A stretch of DNA of 64,000 nucleotides from JACCZH01 sp963729445. Lineage in GTDB: Bacteria > Chloroflexota > Chloroflexia > Thermomicrobiales > CFX8. The notes under the pieces are model-generated. The model had not been told where the DNA came from and made no database searches. It saw only the letters and a list, made by a program, of their open reading frames with translations. Shown piece after piece: positions 1 to 7,945 of the stretch (position 1 is its first letter; the number at the start of each line of letters is the position of its first letter). The stretch lies in contig CAVSNU010000003.1 in assembly GCA_963729445.1 (NCBI GenBank), positions 806,001 to 870,000 of the forward strand, read 5' to 3'. The translations under genes were made by a program, and so were the position numbers.

Positions 1-333
1 GCTGGAGTCGAGCTCAAACATCCGTGCGAAGAAGCGCAGATTCTCGGCACACGTCAGCTCGGGATAGACATAGGGTTGATGCCCCACGACACCGATGCGC
101 TGCCGCACCGCTCCACGGTGCTTCCACGCGTCCGCGCCAAATGCCTCTACCGTCCCGCGGCTTGGCCGGGTGAGCGTTGCCAGGATCCGCAAGAGCGTTG
201 ATTTGCCGGCGGCGTTCGCGCCAAAGAGGGCGATGCTCTCTCCAGCGTCGATGCGGATGCTCACATCACGCAGCACCACCTGCCGGCCGAAGCGCTTGTA
301 GACGCCGCGCGTCTGGAGGTAGGGTTCGTTCAC
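1..333 (-). CDS. ccmA: Heme exporter ATP-binding protein CcmA (partial, 3' end beyond the window)
   Basis: ATPase subunit of the CcmAB(CD) ABC complex that drives System I cytochrome c maturation at the membrane. The first 111 codons are present, from a GTG at 331-333. They carry the ABC N-terminal beta strands and a Walker A of the form GANAAGKST near residue 36-44, then a Q-loop region (GHQPYVYPELT). Signature and Walker B motifs lie outside the window. The GTG overlaps the stop of the upstream small gene (GTGA), so the two are probably translationally coupled. The family is assigned mostly from context, the last visible gene of a ccm operon, because the Walker A alone would fit any ABC ATPase. 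Confidence 0.85.
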   Translation of the reverse strand, partial: MNEPYLQTRGVYKRFGRQVVLRDVSIRIDAGESIALFGANAAGKSTLLRILATLTRPSRGTVEAFGADAWKHRGAVRQRIGVVGHQPYVYPELTCAENLRFFARMFELDSS

Positions 334-509
334 GAGAGATCGTGGACAGGCTGCTTCTCAGCGGAGGCTGGCTCGGGCGCTTCATCGCTGACCGCGAGCG
401 CCGCGTCTTCCGCGGCCTCAGCCTCCTGACGAGGAAGTACGATCGGCGCAAGCACGTAGGCAAACACCGCGAGGGCTATCAGCAACAGCAGCAGCATTTC
501 AACGATCAT
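330..509 (-). CDS. Small single-span membrane protein in the ccm operon
   Basis: A 59-codon frame (ATG at 507-509) with an N-terminal hydrophobic helix (about residues 4-25, rich in Leu, ending VLAPIVLP) and an acidic, Ala/Glu-rich tail. It sits 3 nt after ccmH and overlaps ccmA by 4 nt (GTGA), an arrangement expected of a real coupled gene. Small one-helix proteins in ccm clusters include CcmD, and the N-terminus of CcmI also looks like this, but the sequence is too short to name. The predicted topology is one helix with the tail in the cytoplasm or exterior undecided. Confidence 0.6.
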   Translation of the reverse strand: MIVEMLLLLLIALAVFAYVLAPIVLPRQEAEAAEDAALAVSDEAPEPASAEKQPVHDLS

Positions 510-512
510 TGG

Positions 513-1007
513 CTAAGATGGCCTTGGTCTAGTGTCAGGACGCAGGAACTCGCGCTCCAGCGCCTCCAGCTCCTCGTCACTCAGCTCATCGTGCGGCTTC
601 TGTGTCTGAGCGCGAGGAGCACGTCCGGTGCCTTCACGCATGTAGAGCACCACCACGAGCGCCCCAATAGCCAGCGCGATCGGCGGGACCCACCAGAGGG
701 TAAGTGCGAACCCACTCTTGGGCGGGTCCATCAGCACATTCTGGCCGTACCGTTCCTCGAAATAGGCGATGATGTGCTCGTCGGATTCACCCGCCTGCAC
801 CTTGCGCTCAATCGTGTCGCGCATCTGCTGGGCGAGCGTCACCTGACTGTCGGCCACAGACTGACCGGCACAGATTGGGCACTGCAGCTGCCGGGCAAGC
901 TCCAGGGTACGCTCGGAATAGACATCCTCGGCAGCAGCGCCGAACACCATCAACCAGGTGGCGGCGATGGCTAACATCAGTGCGAGGCTAATCGGCCGAC
1001 GCTTCAC
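513..1007 (-). CDS. ccmH: Cytochrome c maturation protein CcmH
   Basis: Thiol oxidoreductase subunit that keeps the CxxCH cysteines of apocytochrome c reduced for heme ligation by CcmF. The 164-residue product has a signal peptide or N-terminal helix (residues 7-26), the family motif LQCPICAGQS with Cys43 and Cys46, a three-helix bundle region, and a C-terminal membrane helix (WWVPPIALAIGALVVVLY, about 109-126). The start is a GTG preceded by GGGAGG seven bases upstream. It overlaps the end of ccmF by 20 nt. The cytoplasmic tail is charged. The usual family motif is LRCxxC; here the residue before the first Cys is Gln, a mild variant. Confidence 0.92.
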   Translation of the reverse strand: MKRRPISLALMLAIAATWLMVFGAAAEDVYSERTLELARQLQCPICAGQSVADSQVTLAQQMRDTIERKVQAGESDEHIIAYFEERYGQNVLMDPPKSGFALTLWWVPPIALAIGALVVVLYMREGTGRAPRAQTQKPHDELSDEELEALEREFLRPDTRPRPS

Positions 1008-2985
1008 CGTACGCCTCCCTTCTCGCCGAAGAGCGGACGGTCACCGGTGCGACGCTCGGAGCCGGCCAGAAGAGCACGGCCATCCCGACCAGGTAGACCG
1101 CGCCGCCGGCCCAGAGCCAGTTCACCAGCGGATTAATGAAAATCCGCAGATGCGCGACACCGGCTTCGTCCCAGTCCAGGAGCATCACGTAGACGTCGTC
1201 AAAGCCCACGGTGTTGATCGCTACCCGGGTCGTGGTCTGATCTTCAAAGCCATCATAGGTGAAGCGGTTCGCCGTCATCGAACCGCGATCTTCGCCGCCC
1301 GAGGAGACGTTGACGTGGGCCGACACGACTCGGGCATCAGCGGTGCGCGTCTGTTCCAGCCGCTCGTAGCCGATGGTATATTCAGCCACATCCACCGATT
1401 CACCCGGGTTGAGAACCACCTGTCGCTCGGTGTTGAAGAACCACGAACCGATGATCCCGAGCGCCATGATGGCGACGCCCAGATGCACGATGTAGCCGCC
1501 ATAGCGGCGTGGGTCACGCCGTGTCAGCCGGTACAACGCCAGCGGCACGCTGTCGCCGGCATTCTTGCGGCGCAGCTTCACTCCTCGGGTGTACTCGACA
1601 ACGATTGCACCAACGGCGAAGATCACCGTCGCCACGCCAATCGCCGCGAGTGGCTGGCCGAAGAGCAGGAGCACGCCGGCCAGACCCAGGAGCGCGAATA
1701 CGAATGGAATGCTCAACGAGCGCGTCAGCGTGTCGATCACCGTCCGGCGCCATGCCAGCAGCGGCCCAACGCCCATCAACAGGAGTAAGACCAGCAGCAA
1801 CGGGCCGTTCACCTGGTTATAGAACGGTGCACCGACTGTGATCGCCGTCCCCTGGAAGGCCTCCGTCACCAGGGGGTAAATCGTGCCCCACATGGTGGCG
1901 AACGCAATGGCTGTGAAGACCAGGTTATTCAGCAGGAAGCCCGACTCCCGGGACCAGACGGATTCAAACGTGTTCTCCGCGCGCATCAGCGGCAGCCGCC
2001 AGATGAGCAGCGCTACAGACGCGGCGATCATCACCGTGAGGAAGCTGAGGAAGTACGGCCCAATATCGGACAGCGCGAATGAGTGCACCGACGAGATGAG
2101 TCCACTGCGGACGATAAATGTCCCAAAGATCGAGAGCAGGAAGGAGCTCAACAGCAGCGCGACGTTCCAGGTCTTGAGCATCCCCCGGCGCTCTTGCACC
2201 ATGATCGAGTGCAGGAAGGCCGTCAGAGTCAGCCATGGCAGGAGTGACACGTTCTCAACCGGATCCCAGGCCCAGTAGCCGCCCCACCCGAGCACATGGT
2301 AGGCCCACCAACCGCCGAGGAAAATCCCGGCGCTCAGCACCGCCCAGGACACGAGCGCCCACCGTCGGACAAAGCGCAGCCAGTCGGTGGTCATCCTTCC
2401 TGTTACGAGCGCCGCTACGGTGATGGCAAATGGGATCGCCAGCGTGGCGAATCCTGAGAGCAGCATCGGCGGGTGAATGAGCATGCCTGGGTCCCGCAGC
2501 AACGGGTTCAGTCCTCGACCGTTCGCCAGCGTTACCTGGTTTACAGCGAACGGCGTCGCGACAAAACTGAGGACGTAGAGGAGGAACCCGATGATAAGGA
2601 GCAGTGTGGCCGTGGCGTAGGGCACCAGCCCCGGGAAGCGCTCGCGATTCCTGGAGAAGGCGATCGCGCCAATCACGCTGACGATCAGCGTCCAGAAGAG
2701 CAGGCTGCCCTCCTGTCCACCATAGAACGCTGTAATGATGAAGTGCAGCGGCATGTCCCGGCTTGAGCGCCCGGAGACGTATGAGAGACTATAGTCGTGG
2801 GTGACAAACGCCACGAGCAAGATCCCCGCAGCGGTGGCGACAAGCACGGCCACGGCGATGAGTGCGCGGACCCCACTCAGTGTGAGATGTGGGATACGTT
2901 TTCGTTCCCCGACAACACTCAGGCCAATTCCAAAAATGGAAAGCGCCAGCGCTAGAAGAAGAGTGCCCTGTCCAAGCTGAGCCAA
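988..2985 (-). CDS. ccmF: Cytochrome c-type biogenesis protein CcmF (heme lyase)
   Basis: Polytopic membrane protein that attaches heme covalently to apocytochrome c in System I. The product has 665 residues, normal for the family, with about 14-15 hydrophobic segments and the tryptophan-rich WWD-type signature (GWGGYWAWDPVENVSLLPWL, about residues 234-253) that binds heme at the outer face. A large soluble loop lies near residues 515-620 before the last helix. The start is a TTG with GAGG 6-7 nt upstream and lies 14 nt after the ccmE stop, so no upstream ATG is needed. Frame is intact. Confidence 0.95.
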   Translation of the reverse strand: MAQLGQGTLLLALALSIFGIGLSVVGERKRIPHLTLSGVRALIAVAVLVATAAGILLVAFVTHDYSLSYVSGRSSRDMPLHFIITAFYGGQEGSLLFWTLIVSVIGAIAFSRNRERFPGLVPYATATLLLIIGFLLYVLSFVATPFAVNQVTLANGRGLNPLLRDPGMLIHPPMLLSGFATLAIPFAITVAALVTGRMTTDWLRFVRRWALVSWAVLSAGIFLGGWWAYHVLGWGGYWAWDPVENVSLLPWLTLTAFLHSIMVQERRGMLKTWNVALLLSSFLLSIFGTFIVRSGLISSVHSFALSDIGPYFLSFLTVMIAASVALLIWRLPLMRAENTFESVWSRESGFLLNNLVFTAIAFATMWGTIYPLVTEAFQGTAITVGAPFYNQVNGPLLLVLLLLMGVGPLLAWRRTVIDTLTRSLSIPFVFALLGLAGVLLLFGQPLAAIGVATVIFAVGAIVVEYTRGVKLRRKNAGDSVPLALYRLTRRDPRRYGGYIVHLGVAIMALGIIGSWFFNTERQVVLNPGESVDVAEYTIGYERLEQTRTADARVVSAHVNVSSGGEDRGSMTANRFTYDGFEDQTTTRVAINTVGFDDVYVMLLDWDEAGVAHLRIFINPLVNWLWAGGAVYLVGMAVLFWPAPSVAPVTVRSSARREAYGEASAD

Positions 2986-2999
2986 ATGGTCCTCACTCG

Positions 3000-3446
3000 C
3001 TAGCTCACGTCATCCTGGGTCTCAAAGCGCGATGGACACTTGGTTAAAAGCTCCGTGGCGACGAAGGTGCCGTCAGGCCCCAGCGTGCCGGTAGCGATGA
3101 CTTCGGCGTGATCGGCGAAAATATCCGGGGCGGCGCCATCGTAAACGACCGGGACATTGGAGACGCCATCGGTGATCTCGAAGCGCAGCTCCTCGCCGAC
3201 TCCAGCCTTCACGATGGTACCGGGGACGACATCGCCGCCCACCCGGATCTGTTTGCCGGCGGCTGCATCCGTATTGGTATGCAGCTCGGCTACGGTCATA
3301 TAGAATGACGCGCTTTCGCCTTGCATACCGTTATAAATCAGGAACGCGACCGCCAGAACCAGCACACCGCCGGCTGCAAAGAAGCGCGTTGTCGAGCGGT
3401 TCTTTCTGCGTGCGACCGGCTGCGGCGCCAGGGTCTCGGAACTCAT
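3000..3446 (-). CDS. ccmE: Heme chaperone CcmE with a Cys-type heme-binding motif
   Basis: Periplasm-facing heme chaperone that receives heme from CcmC and hands it to CcmF. The 148-residue protein has one membrane anchor (about residues 22-40) and an OB-fold domain. The classical heme-binding His (HxxxY) is replaced by Cys137 in TKCPSRFE, and the conserved Tyr is Phe141, giving C-x3-F. Cys-type CcmE proteins (CxxxY) are known from archaea, some deltaproteobacteria and Gram-positives; the Phe is the odd part. I chose the ATG at 3444-3446 over one nine codons upstream because GGGGAG lies just before it. Confidence 0.9.
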   Translation of the reverse strand: MSSETLAPQPVARRKNRSTTRFFAAGGVLVLAVAFLIYNGMQGESASFYMTVAELHTNTDAAAGKQIRVGGDVVPGTIVKAGVGEELRFEITDGVSNVPVVYDGAAPDIFADHAEVIATGTLGPDGTFVATELLTKCPSRFETQDDVS

Positions 3447-3485
3447 GTTGCTCCCCTCAGCGTGCTGAAACAACGGAGGTACGTG

Positions 3486-3932
3486 TCACTCGACAAATCC
3501 GCGACCGTAGAGCGTTGCCAGGACGATTCCGAGTGTAAATGCAACACAGCCTAATGTAAGAATCAACTCGGAACTGGATCGTCGGTTACGCCGTCTCCGG
3601 GATCGAACCCGGGAACGCACCAGGGCAAACGCCCATAACGCGGCAAGGATTTTGGCTCCAAGCAAGGCGGCATAGGTCACCCCGCCGCGCCCATCCGACA
3701 GGCGCTCGAATGTCAGCACCGCGCCGGATCCCAGTAAGACGATCGTGGCGAACCCGGCCCACTCGCCGTACGCCCGCTGCGCCGCCGCGACGACAGCCTG
3801 CCCGGCTGAATCCGCTTCCTGCAAGGCCGGGCGCAACGCCAGAACGAAGTATACCCCGCCACTGAGCCACACGACCGCAGCCACGCTGTGCGCTACCCGC
3901 AGCCCGACAAGCATCCAATCAGAGGGCGTCAC
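3486..3932 (-). CDS. CopD-like four-helix membrane protein
   Basis: A 148-residue integral membrane protein with four predicted helices (about residues 8-30, 58-74, 86-103, 122-143) and a short very basic loop of Arg repeats near 104-116. The first helix has an AHSVAAVVWLSGGVYF pattern (His plus Gly) that resembles the CopD/DUF2269-type membrane family, where His and Gly residues may bind heme or copper. That assignment is tentative. It lies between ccdA and ccmE in the same direction, so a role in cytochrome assembly or copper delivery to cytochrome oxidase is an inference from position. Start is GTG; an ATG six codons in is an alternative. Confidence 0.6.
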   Translation of the reverse strand: MTPSDWMLVGLRVAHSVAAVVWLSGGVYFVLALRPALQEADSAGQAVVAAAQRAYGEWAGFATIVLLGSGAVLTFERLSDGRGGVTYAALLGAKILAALWAFALVRSRVRSRRRRNRRSSSELILTLGCVAFTLGIVLATLYGRGFVE

Positions 3933-3962
3933 GTGATCTCAGCCACCTAGCGTACGTGAAAA

Positions 3963-4676
3963 CTAGCCGAGCAGGCGCTGGCTGACGATAGCAATCCGGA
4001 ACACTTGCCCCGACATGAAGAGCAGCCCCAGCGCCATGAGCGTCACGCCGCTGATGGCCCCCACCACCTGCGCCCTGCGCGTAAAGAACCGCACCACCTG
4101 CTGAAACTGACTCAGTCCCAGGCCGGTTAGAATGAAGGGCAAACCCAGACCGAGCGAGTAGGCGAACAGGAGCAGTGTGCCTTCACGCACGCCTTCCACT
4201 GTGCTGGTAACCACGAGGATCGACGCCAGAATCGGACCGAAACAGGGCGTCCATCCCAGCCCGAAGACCATGCCCATCAGCAGCGTCTCGGACGAGCTAA
4301 AACGACGCGGCGTAAAGTGGATCTTGCGCTCGCGCATCAACATCGGCACCCGAAAGCCCCAGAGCACGATGAGTCCCATGAGCAGCATGACCGCACCTGA
4401 TACCTGGATCAGCTCACGCCGGTAGTCATCGAGGAACGTTCCGAAGACAGACGCCGAGGCGCCGAGGGTAACGAAGACGAGCGTGAAGCCGAGGACAAAC
4501 ACGATACTCGGCCAGAGGAAACGTGACCGTCTACGTGTTGCATCCTGCTCCGTACCAGCCGATCCGGTAATGAGTGTCAGATAGCCTGGGACGAGAGGAG
4601 CAACACACGGCGAGAGAAACGACAGTACGCCGGCACCAAAAGCGGCAAAGAGACCGGCGACCGAGAGTCCGATCAT
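3963..4676 (-). CDS. ccdA: Cytochrome c biogenesis membrane thiol reductant carrier CcdA
   Basis: Six-helix membrane protein that passes reducing equivalents from cytoplasmic thioredoxin to the exported TlpA/CcmG-type thioredoxin. The 237 residues include both catalytic cysteines in proline-flanked motifs, Cys24 (FLSPCVAPLVPG) and Cys145 (GWTPCFGPIL). Its ATG overlaps the stop of the upstream tlpA-like gene (ATGA), so the electron donor and acceptor are co-translated. Length and topology match the short CcdA form, without the DsbD periplasmic domains. Confidence 0.93.
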   Translation of the reverse strand: MIGLSVAGLFAAFGAGVLSFLSPCVAPLVPGYLTLITGSAGTEQDATRRRSRFLWPSIVFVLGFTLVFVTLGASASVFGTFLDDYRRELIQVSGAVMLLMGLIVLWGFRVPMLMRERKIHFTPRRFSSSETLLMGMVFGLGWTPCFGPILASILVVTSTVEGVREGTLLLFAYSLGLGLPFILTGLGLSQFQQVVRFFTRRAQVVGAISGVTLMALGLLFMSGQVFRIAIVSQRLLG

Positions 4677-5323
4677 CGGGCCAGAGCCACCATCTCGCGA
4701 ATCTGTCCGATGTTCTTGAACTCACCCCAGAAATAGGTCTCGATCTCGCCATCAGCATTGACGACATATGTCTCCGGCACGCCGGTCACGCCATACTCCA
4801 CAGCAAGCGAGGTCGAGTTATCATCCTCGATGACGGGATATGAGACGTTGATACGATCGAGAAACGCCGCGGCAGCCTCGTGCGTGTCCAGGACATTCAC
4901 TCCGACGACCACCACGTCGCTATCGGCAAACTCCGCCGCCGCCTGGTCCAACATCGGCATCTCGTTCAGGCACGGTTCGCACCAGCTCGCCCAGAAGTTA
5001 AGGACGACAATTTGTCCCCGGTAATCGGACAATCTGAAGGTAGAGCCGTCGAAGTTCGCCAGCTCAAAGTCGGGGGCTGGGCTGGGATTGTCATAGACGA
5101 TGACGCCCGAGTCGGTCACCGTCTGCCCTGAATCAACTCTGGCGGAGGAAGGCGCAAACAGCGCGTACGCCAGGATGCCCAACAACCCCACAACCAGCGT
5201 GCCGGCGAGGATCGGAATCACGCGGGTTCGGATGACATTGGAGGTACCCGGGTTCTCAGGTTCTGTTGGCGCCTGCACAGCGTCCGAACCGAGTTGCCCT
5301 GCGTCATGTGCGTCGCTCACCAT
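4673..5323 (-). CDS. Membrane-anchored thioredoxin-like protein, TlpA/ResA/CcmG type
   Basis: Exported thiol-disulfide reductase likely to reduce apocytochrome c or CcmH, fed by CcdA. It has 216 residues: a cytoplasmic N-terminus, one membrane anchor (about 35-57), and an AhpC/TSA-thioredoxin fold with the active site FWASWCEPC (Cys115, Cys118) and a cis-Pro segment GVPETYVV. First gene of the ccm operon. The ATG at 5321-5323 is preferred; an in-frame TTG five codons upstream and a GTG directly after are alternatives, none with a strong ribosome site. Confidence 0.88.
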   Translation of the reverse strand: MVSDAHDAGQLGSDAVQAPTEPENPGTSNVIRTRVIPILAGTLVVGLLGILAYALFAPSSARVDSGQTVTDSGVIVYDNPSPAPDFELANFDGSTFRLSDYRGQIVVLNFWASWCEPCLNEMPMLDQAAAEFADSDVVVVGVNVLDTHEAAAAFLDRINVSYPVIEDDNSTSLAVEYGVTGVPETYVVNADGEIETYFWGEFKNIGQIREMVALAR

Positions 5324-5381
5324 GGGAATATCTTTCAAGGTTGCAAGCGATACGGCGGACCGAGGAGGAACCCAGAAGTAT

Positions 5382-5466
5382 TGGTGGGGGAAGAGGGACT
5401 CGAACCCTCACACCTTGCGGTACATGCTCCTAAGGCATGCGCGTCTGCCAATTCCGCCATCCCCCC
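5382..5466 (-). tRNA. tRNA-Leu (anticodon UAG)
   Basis: An 85-nt tRNA that includes the encoded CCA end (complement of 5382-5384). The acceptor stem GGGGGGA pairs with TTCCCCC (one G-U). The anticodon stem CATGC/GCATG closes the loop CTTAGGA, giving anticodon UAG, which reads CUA and other CUN leucine codons. A variable arm with CCGCAAGG is present, as expected of the class II leucine tRNA, and the T arm holds GGTTCGAGTCC. It stands alone between the ccm operon and erpA. Confidence 0.96.
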
Positions 5467-5660
5467 AAGTTTCTTGGCCAAAGTATAGCAGCGGAGAGCT
5501 CCATCTCACCGCCTGAACGGGATAATCCTGCGAGTTGGGCACGGTTATGGGCTCCGTGCGCCCCACGTCAGAGCAGCACCGTCCGACTTGATCATACTGA
5601 GTAGCCAGCCATGGTGCACGCGTCACCGGGTGCTGGCTGGAGGTGCCGGGGACCCGGGAG

Positions 5661-5692
5661 CGCACAACAAAGGGGCGCATAGTTGCGCCCCT
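5661..5692 (-). terminator. Rho-independent terminator after erpA
   Basis: A nine-base-pair hairpin (AGGGGCGCA with TGCGCCCCT, positions 5671-5692) lies 32 nt past the erpA stop. On the minus strand it is followed by a T-rich run (TTTGTTGT). Confidence 0.75.
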
Positions 5693-5723
5693 CGCTGTTC
5701 GTCTAGTGTTGGTGTCGAAGCGA

Positions 5724-6107
5724 TTAGGCTCCGCAGCCGCAACCCTGAGCCGTGGCCGTGTTACCGCCGGCATCGAAGGAGTGACCGCAAGCGCAGCCCG
5801 CAACAGCGTTCGGGTTGCGAACTGTGAATCCGCCGCCCATCAGGCTGTTGACGTAGTCAATCTCGGCACCGCCGAGGTACATGGCCGAAAACTCGTCGAC
5901 CAGAAGGCGAACGCCCTTCATCTCAACGACGGTGTCGCCCTCTTCAACTTCTTCTTCGACAGACATTCCGTACTGCAAACCAGAGCATCCGCCCGGTGCC
6001 ACGAAGACGCGCAGCGCATAGCCCTTCGTGCCCTGGTCCTCAAGGAATGACTCCAACTGGCTGACGGCCTCGTCGGTGATCGAAATCATCGTAGCCGTAG
6101 TGGACAT
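5724..6107 (-). CDS. erpA: A-type iron-sulfur carrier, ErpA/IscA family
   Basis: Carrier that receives Fe-S clusters from the scaffold and delivers them to apoproteins. The 127-residue product has the three conserved cysteines: Cys41 (GGCSGLQY) and Cys105/Cys107 (CACGHSF). A tail of about 17 residues adds Cys123 and Cys125 (QGCGCGA), beyond the usual end of the family. The ATG at 6105-6107 has AAGGGG about 10 nt upstream; an upstream in-frame start eight codons earlier is less likely. It is a single-gene unit with its own terminator. A TTGACA hexamer (6208-6213, minus) may be its -35, but the -10 is weak. Whether it acts with the Suf or Isc set is not shown. Confidence 0.9.
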   Translation of the reverse strand: MSTTATMISITDEAVSQLESFLEDQGTKGYALRVFVAPGGCSGLQYGMSVEEEVEEGDTVVEMKGVRLLVDEFSAMYLGGAEIDYVNSLMGGGFTVRNPNAVAGCACGHSFDAGGNTATAQGCGCGA

Positions 6108-6273
6108 GGAAGTGACCCCTTTCGTCTGCACGTCGCGTTAATCGAGTGCTTTCTATCTATGTCAGTATATTTCTCAAGATTCCAAACTACATTAATGATA
6201 TCGCATGTGTCAATATTCGGGCGTAGGCATACCCATCGCAAACGCTTGCTCACAGGTCCCCTGCACGCAAATG

Positions 6274-7403
6274 TTACCCAACGAGAATCTGGCCCAGGTG
6301 TCCTCGAACCTTCTCGCCGAACTCGGTGGTGCCTACGGGCTGCGATCCGGGCAGCGGCAGATCGGCCGTGCGAATGCCCTCTTCGAGTGTCGCATTCACA
6401 GCCGACTCGATCGCGTTGGCCTCCTCTTCAAGACCAAACGAGATCCGCAACATCATCGCCGCCGAAAGGATCGCGCCGCAAGGGTTCGCTCGATTCTGAC
6501 CGGCGATATCCGGGGCCGAGCCATGAATCGGCTCGTACATGCCAAACTGCACGCGCGGAGGTACCCTCGCGCGTTGGTGCCCGGCCACTCAAGCTGGCCG
6601 ACGGGAGCATCCCCAGTGAGCCGGCCAGCACAGCCGCCTCGTCGCTCAGGATGTCGCCAAACATGTTCTCCATGACCATCACGTCGTAGTCGGTTGGCCG
6701 CAGCAACAACCGCATCGCGCATGAATCCACCAGGGCGTGCTCCAGCTCGACGTCGGGATGCTGCTCGGCCACCTCGTTCGCGACCGTGCGCCACAGCCGT
6801 GACGACGCCATGACGTTCGCTTTGTCAACGCTGGTGACCTTGTTGCGCCTGCCCTTGGCGAGCTCGAAACCGAGCTCGATCAGGCGCTGCATCTCCGACT
6901 CGCGTGTACACCAGCGTGTCGATCGCGCTCCGGCCCTCAGACGTCACGCGTTGCTCGGAAGGCTTGCCGAAGTAGATGCCGCCGGTCAGCTCGCGGACGA
7001 TCAGCATGTCGGTGCCGCGCACGATGTCCGCCTTCAGCGGTGAGGCGTCAACGAGCGCGTCCAGCACCTTGATCGGACGCAGGTTGGCAAACAACCCCAG
7101 CCGCTGGCGCAGCCCGAGCAGTCCTGCCTCCGGACGAATCTCCGGCGCGACACTCTCCCACTTCGGGCCACCGACGGCGCCAAGCAGTACAGAATCCGAG
7201 CTAGCCGCCATCTCAGCGTCTGCGTCACGCAGAGGCACGCCGTGGGCGTCGATCGCGGCGCCGCCGATCTTGGCCTCCGCCCAGACGAATGTAACCGGCC
7301 GCGCATCGGCAACCAGCTCAAGCGTCTGCCGTGCCTCCCGGAGCACTTCGGGGCCGACCCCATCTCCGGGAAGGCAGAGAATCTGGAATGTCTGTGCTGT
7401 CAT
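6274..7403 (-). CDS. leuB: 3-isopropylmalate dehydrogenase LeuB (reading frame broken three times)
   Basis: Catalyses NAD-dependent oxidative decarboxylation of 3-isopropylmalate in leucine synthesis. The family is clear from LCLPGDGVGPEV at the N-terminus, ELTGGIYFGKP, VTSVDKANV, the DYDVMVMENMFGDILSDEAA block and MYEPIHGSAPDIAG. To read it through, the frame must change near 6896 (an extra base at GTCGGAG), near 6589 and near 6553. All the catalytic motifs survive across the three frames, so the protein itself seems under selection. The ATG overlaps the leuD stop (ATGA). Last gene of leuACDB. Confidence 0.9.
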
Positions 7404-7909
7404 CCGGCCGCCTGTCGCGCTTTCACCCGGGCCGCCACCGCCTCCATCAGCCCACCGGAGTTGATGATCTCCTGGACGTACGGTGCATGCTGCGTGGCGG
7501 AGTATTCCTTGCCGGTGCGCACGTTGAGGACCATACCTTCAGAGGTATCGATCTCCAGAATGTCACCGTTTTCGGCTTCCTCAACCGCCTCCGGACATTC
7601 AACCAGCGGCATGCCAATGTTGATCGAATTGCGATAGAAGATGCGGGCATATGACTCCGCGACGACCACCGACACTCCGGCGCCCTTGATCGCAATCGGC
7701 GCGTGCTCGCGCGAGGATCCGCAGCCGAAGTTCTTGCCGGCCACGATAATGTCGCCCTCTTCGACCTTTCCCGCAAATGCGGGATCGATGTCTTCCATGA
7801 CGTGCTCAGCCAGCTCCTTGGCATCAGACGTCAACAGGTAGCGTGCCGGGATGATGACATCGGTATCGATATCGTCGCCGAACTTCCAGACTTTTCCTCG
7901 AAATTGCAT
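7400..7909 (-). CDS. leuD: 3-isopropylmalate dehydratase small subunit LeuD
   Basis: Small subunit (169 residues) of isopropylmalate isomerase, partner of LeuC. It has the aconitase swivel-domain motifs FGDDIDTDVIIPARYL near the start and NFGCGSSREHAPIAI around residues 59-73. This length is typical of the bacterial/archaeal short form that pairs with a LeuC of about 420 residues. The frame is intact although its neighbours leuC and leuB are broken. It starts 36 nt after leuC and overlaps leuB by 4 nt. Confidence 0.95.
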   Translation of the reverse strand: MQFRGKVWKFGDDIDTDVIIPARYLLTSDAKELAEHVMEDIDPAFAGKVEEGDIIVAGKNFGCGSSREHAPIAIKGAGVSVVVAESYARIFYRNSINIGMPLVECPEAVEEAENGDILEIDTSEGMVLNVRTGKEYSATQHAPYVQEIINSGGLMEAVAARVKARQAAG

Positions 7910-7945
7910 CCTTGCGTCCCTCTCGTGTCGTGCAGGATTCGCCCT

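Noticed and set aside
177..1788. Long plus-strand frames over the ccm genes
   Set aside because: They are shadows of ccmA, ccmH and ccmF and code for Arg/His-rich products with no motif.
3590..3625. TPsiC-arm-like sequence CCCGGGTTCGATCCCGG on the minus strand
   Set aside because: It lies inside the CopD-like gene, has no acceptor stem, no anticodon arm and no CCA end in register, so it is chance similarity.
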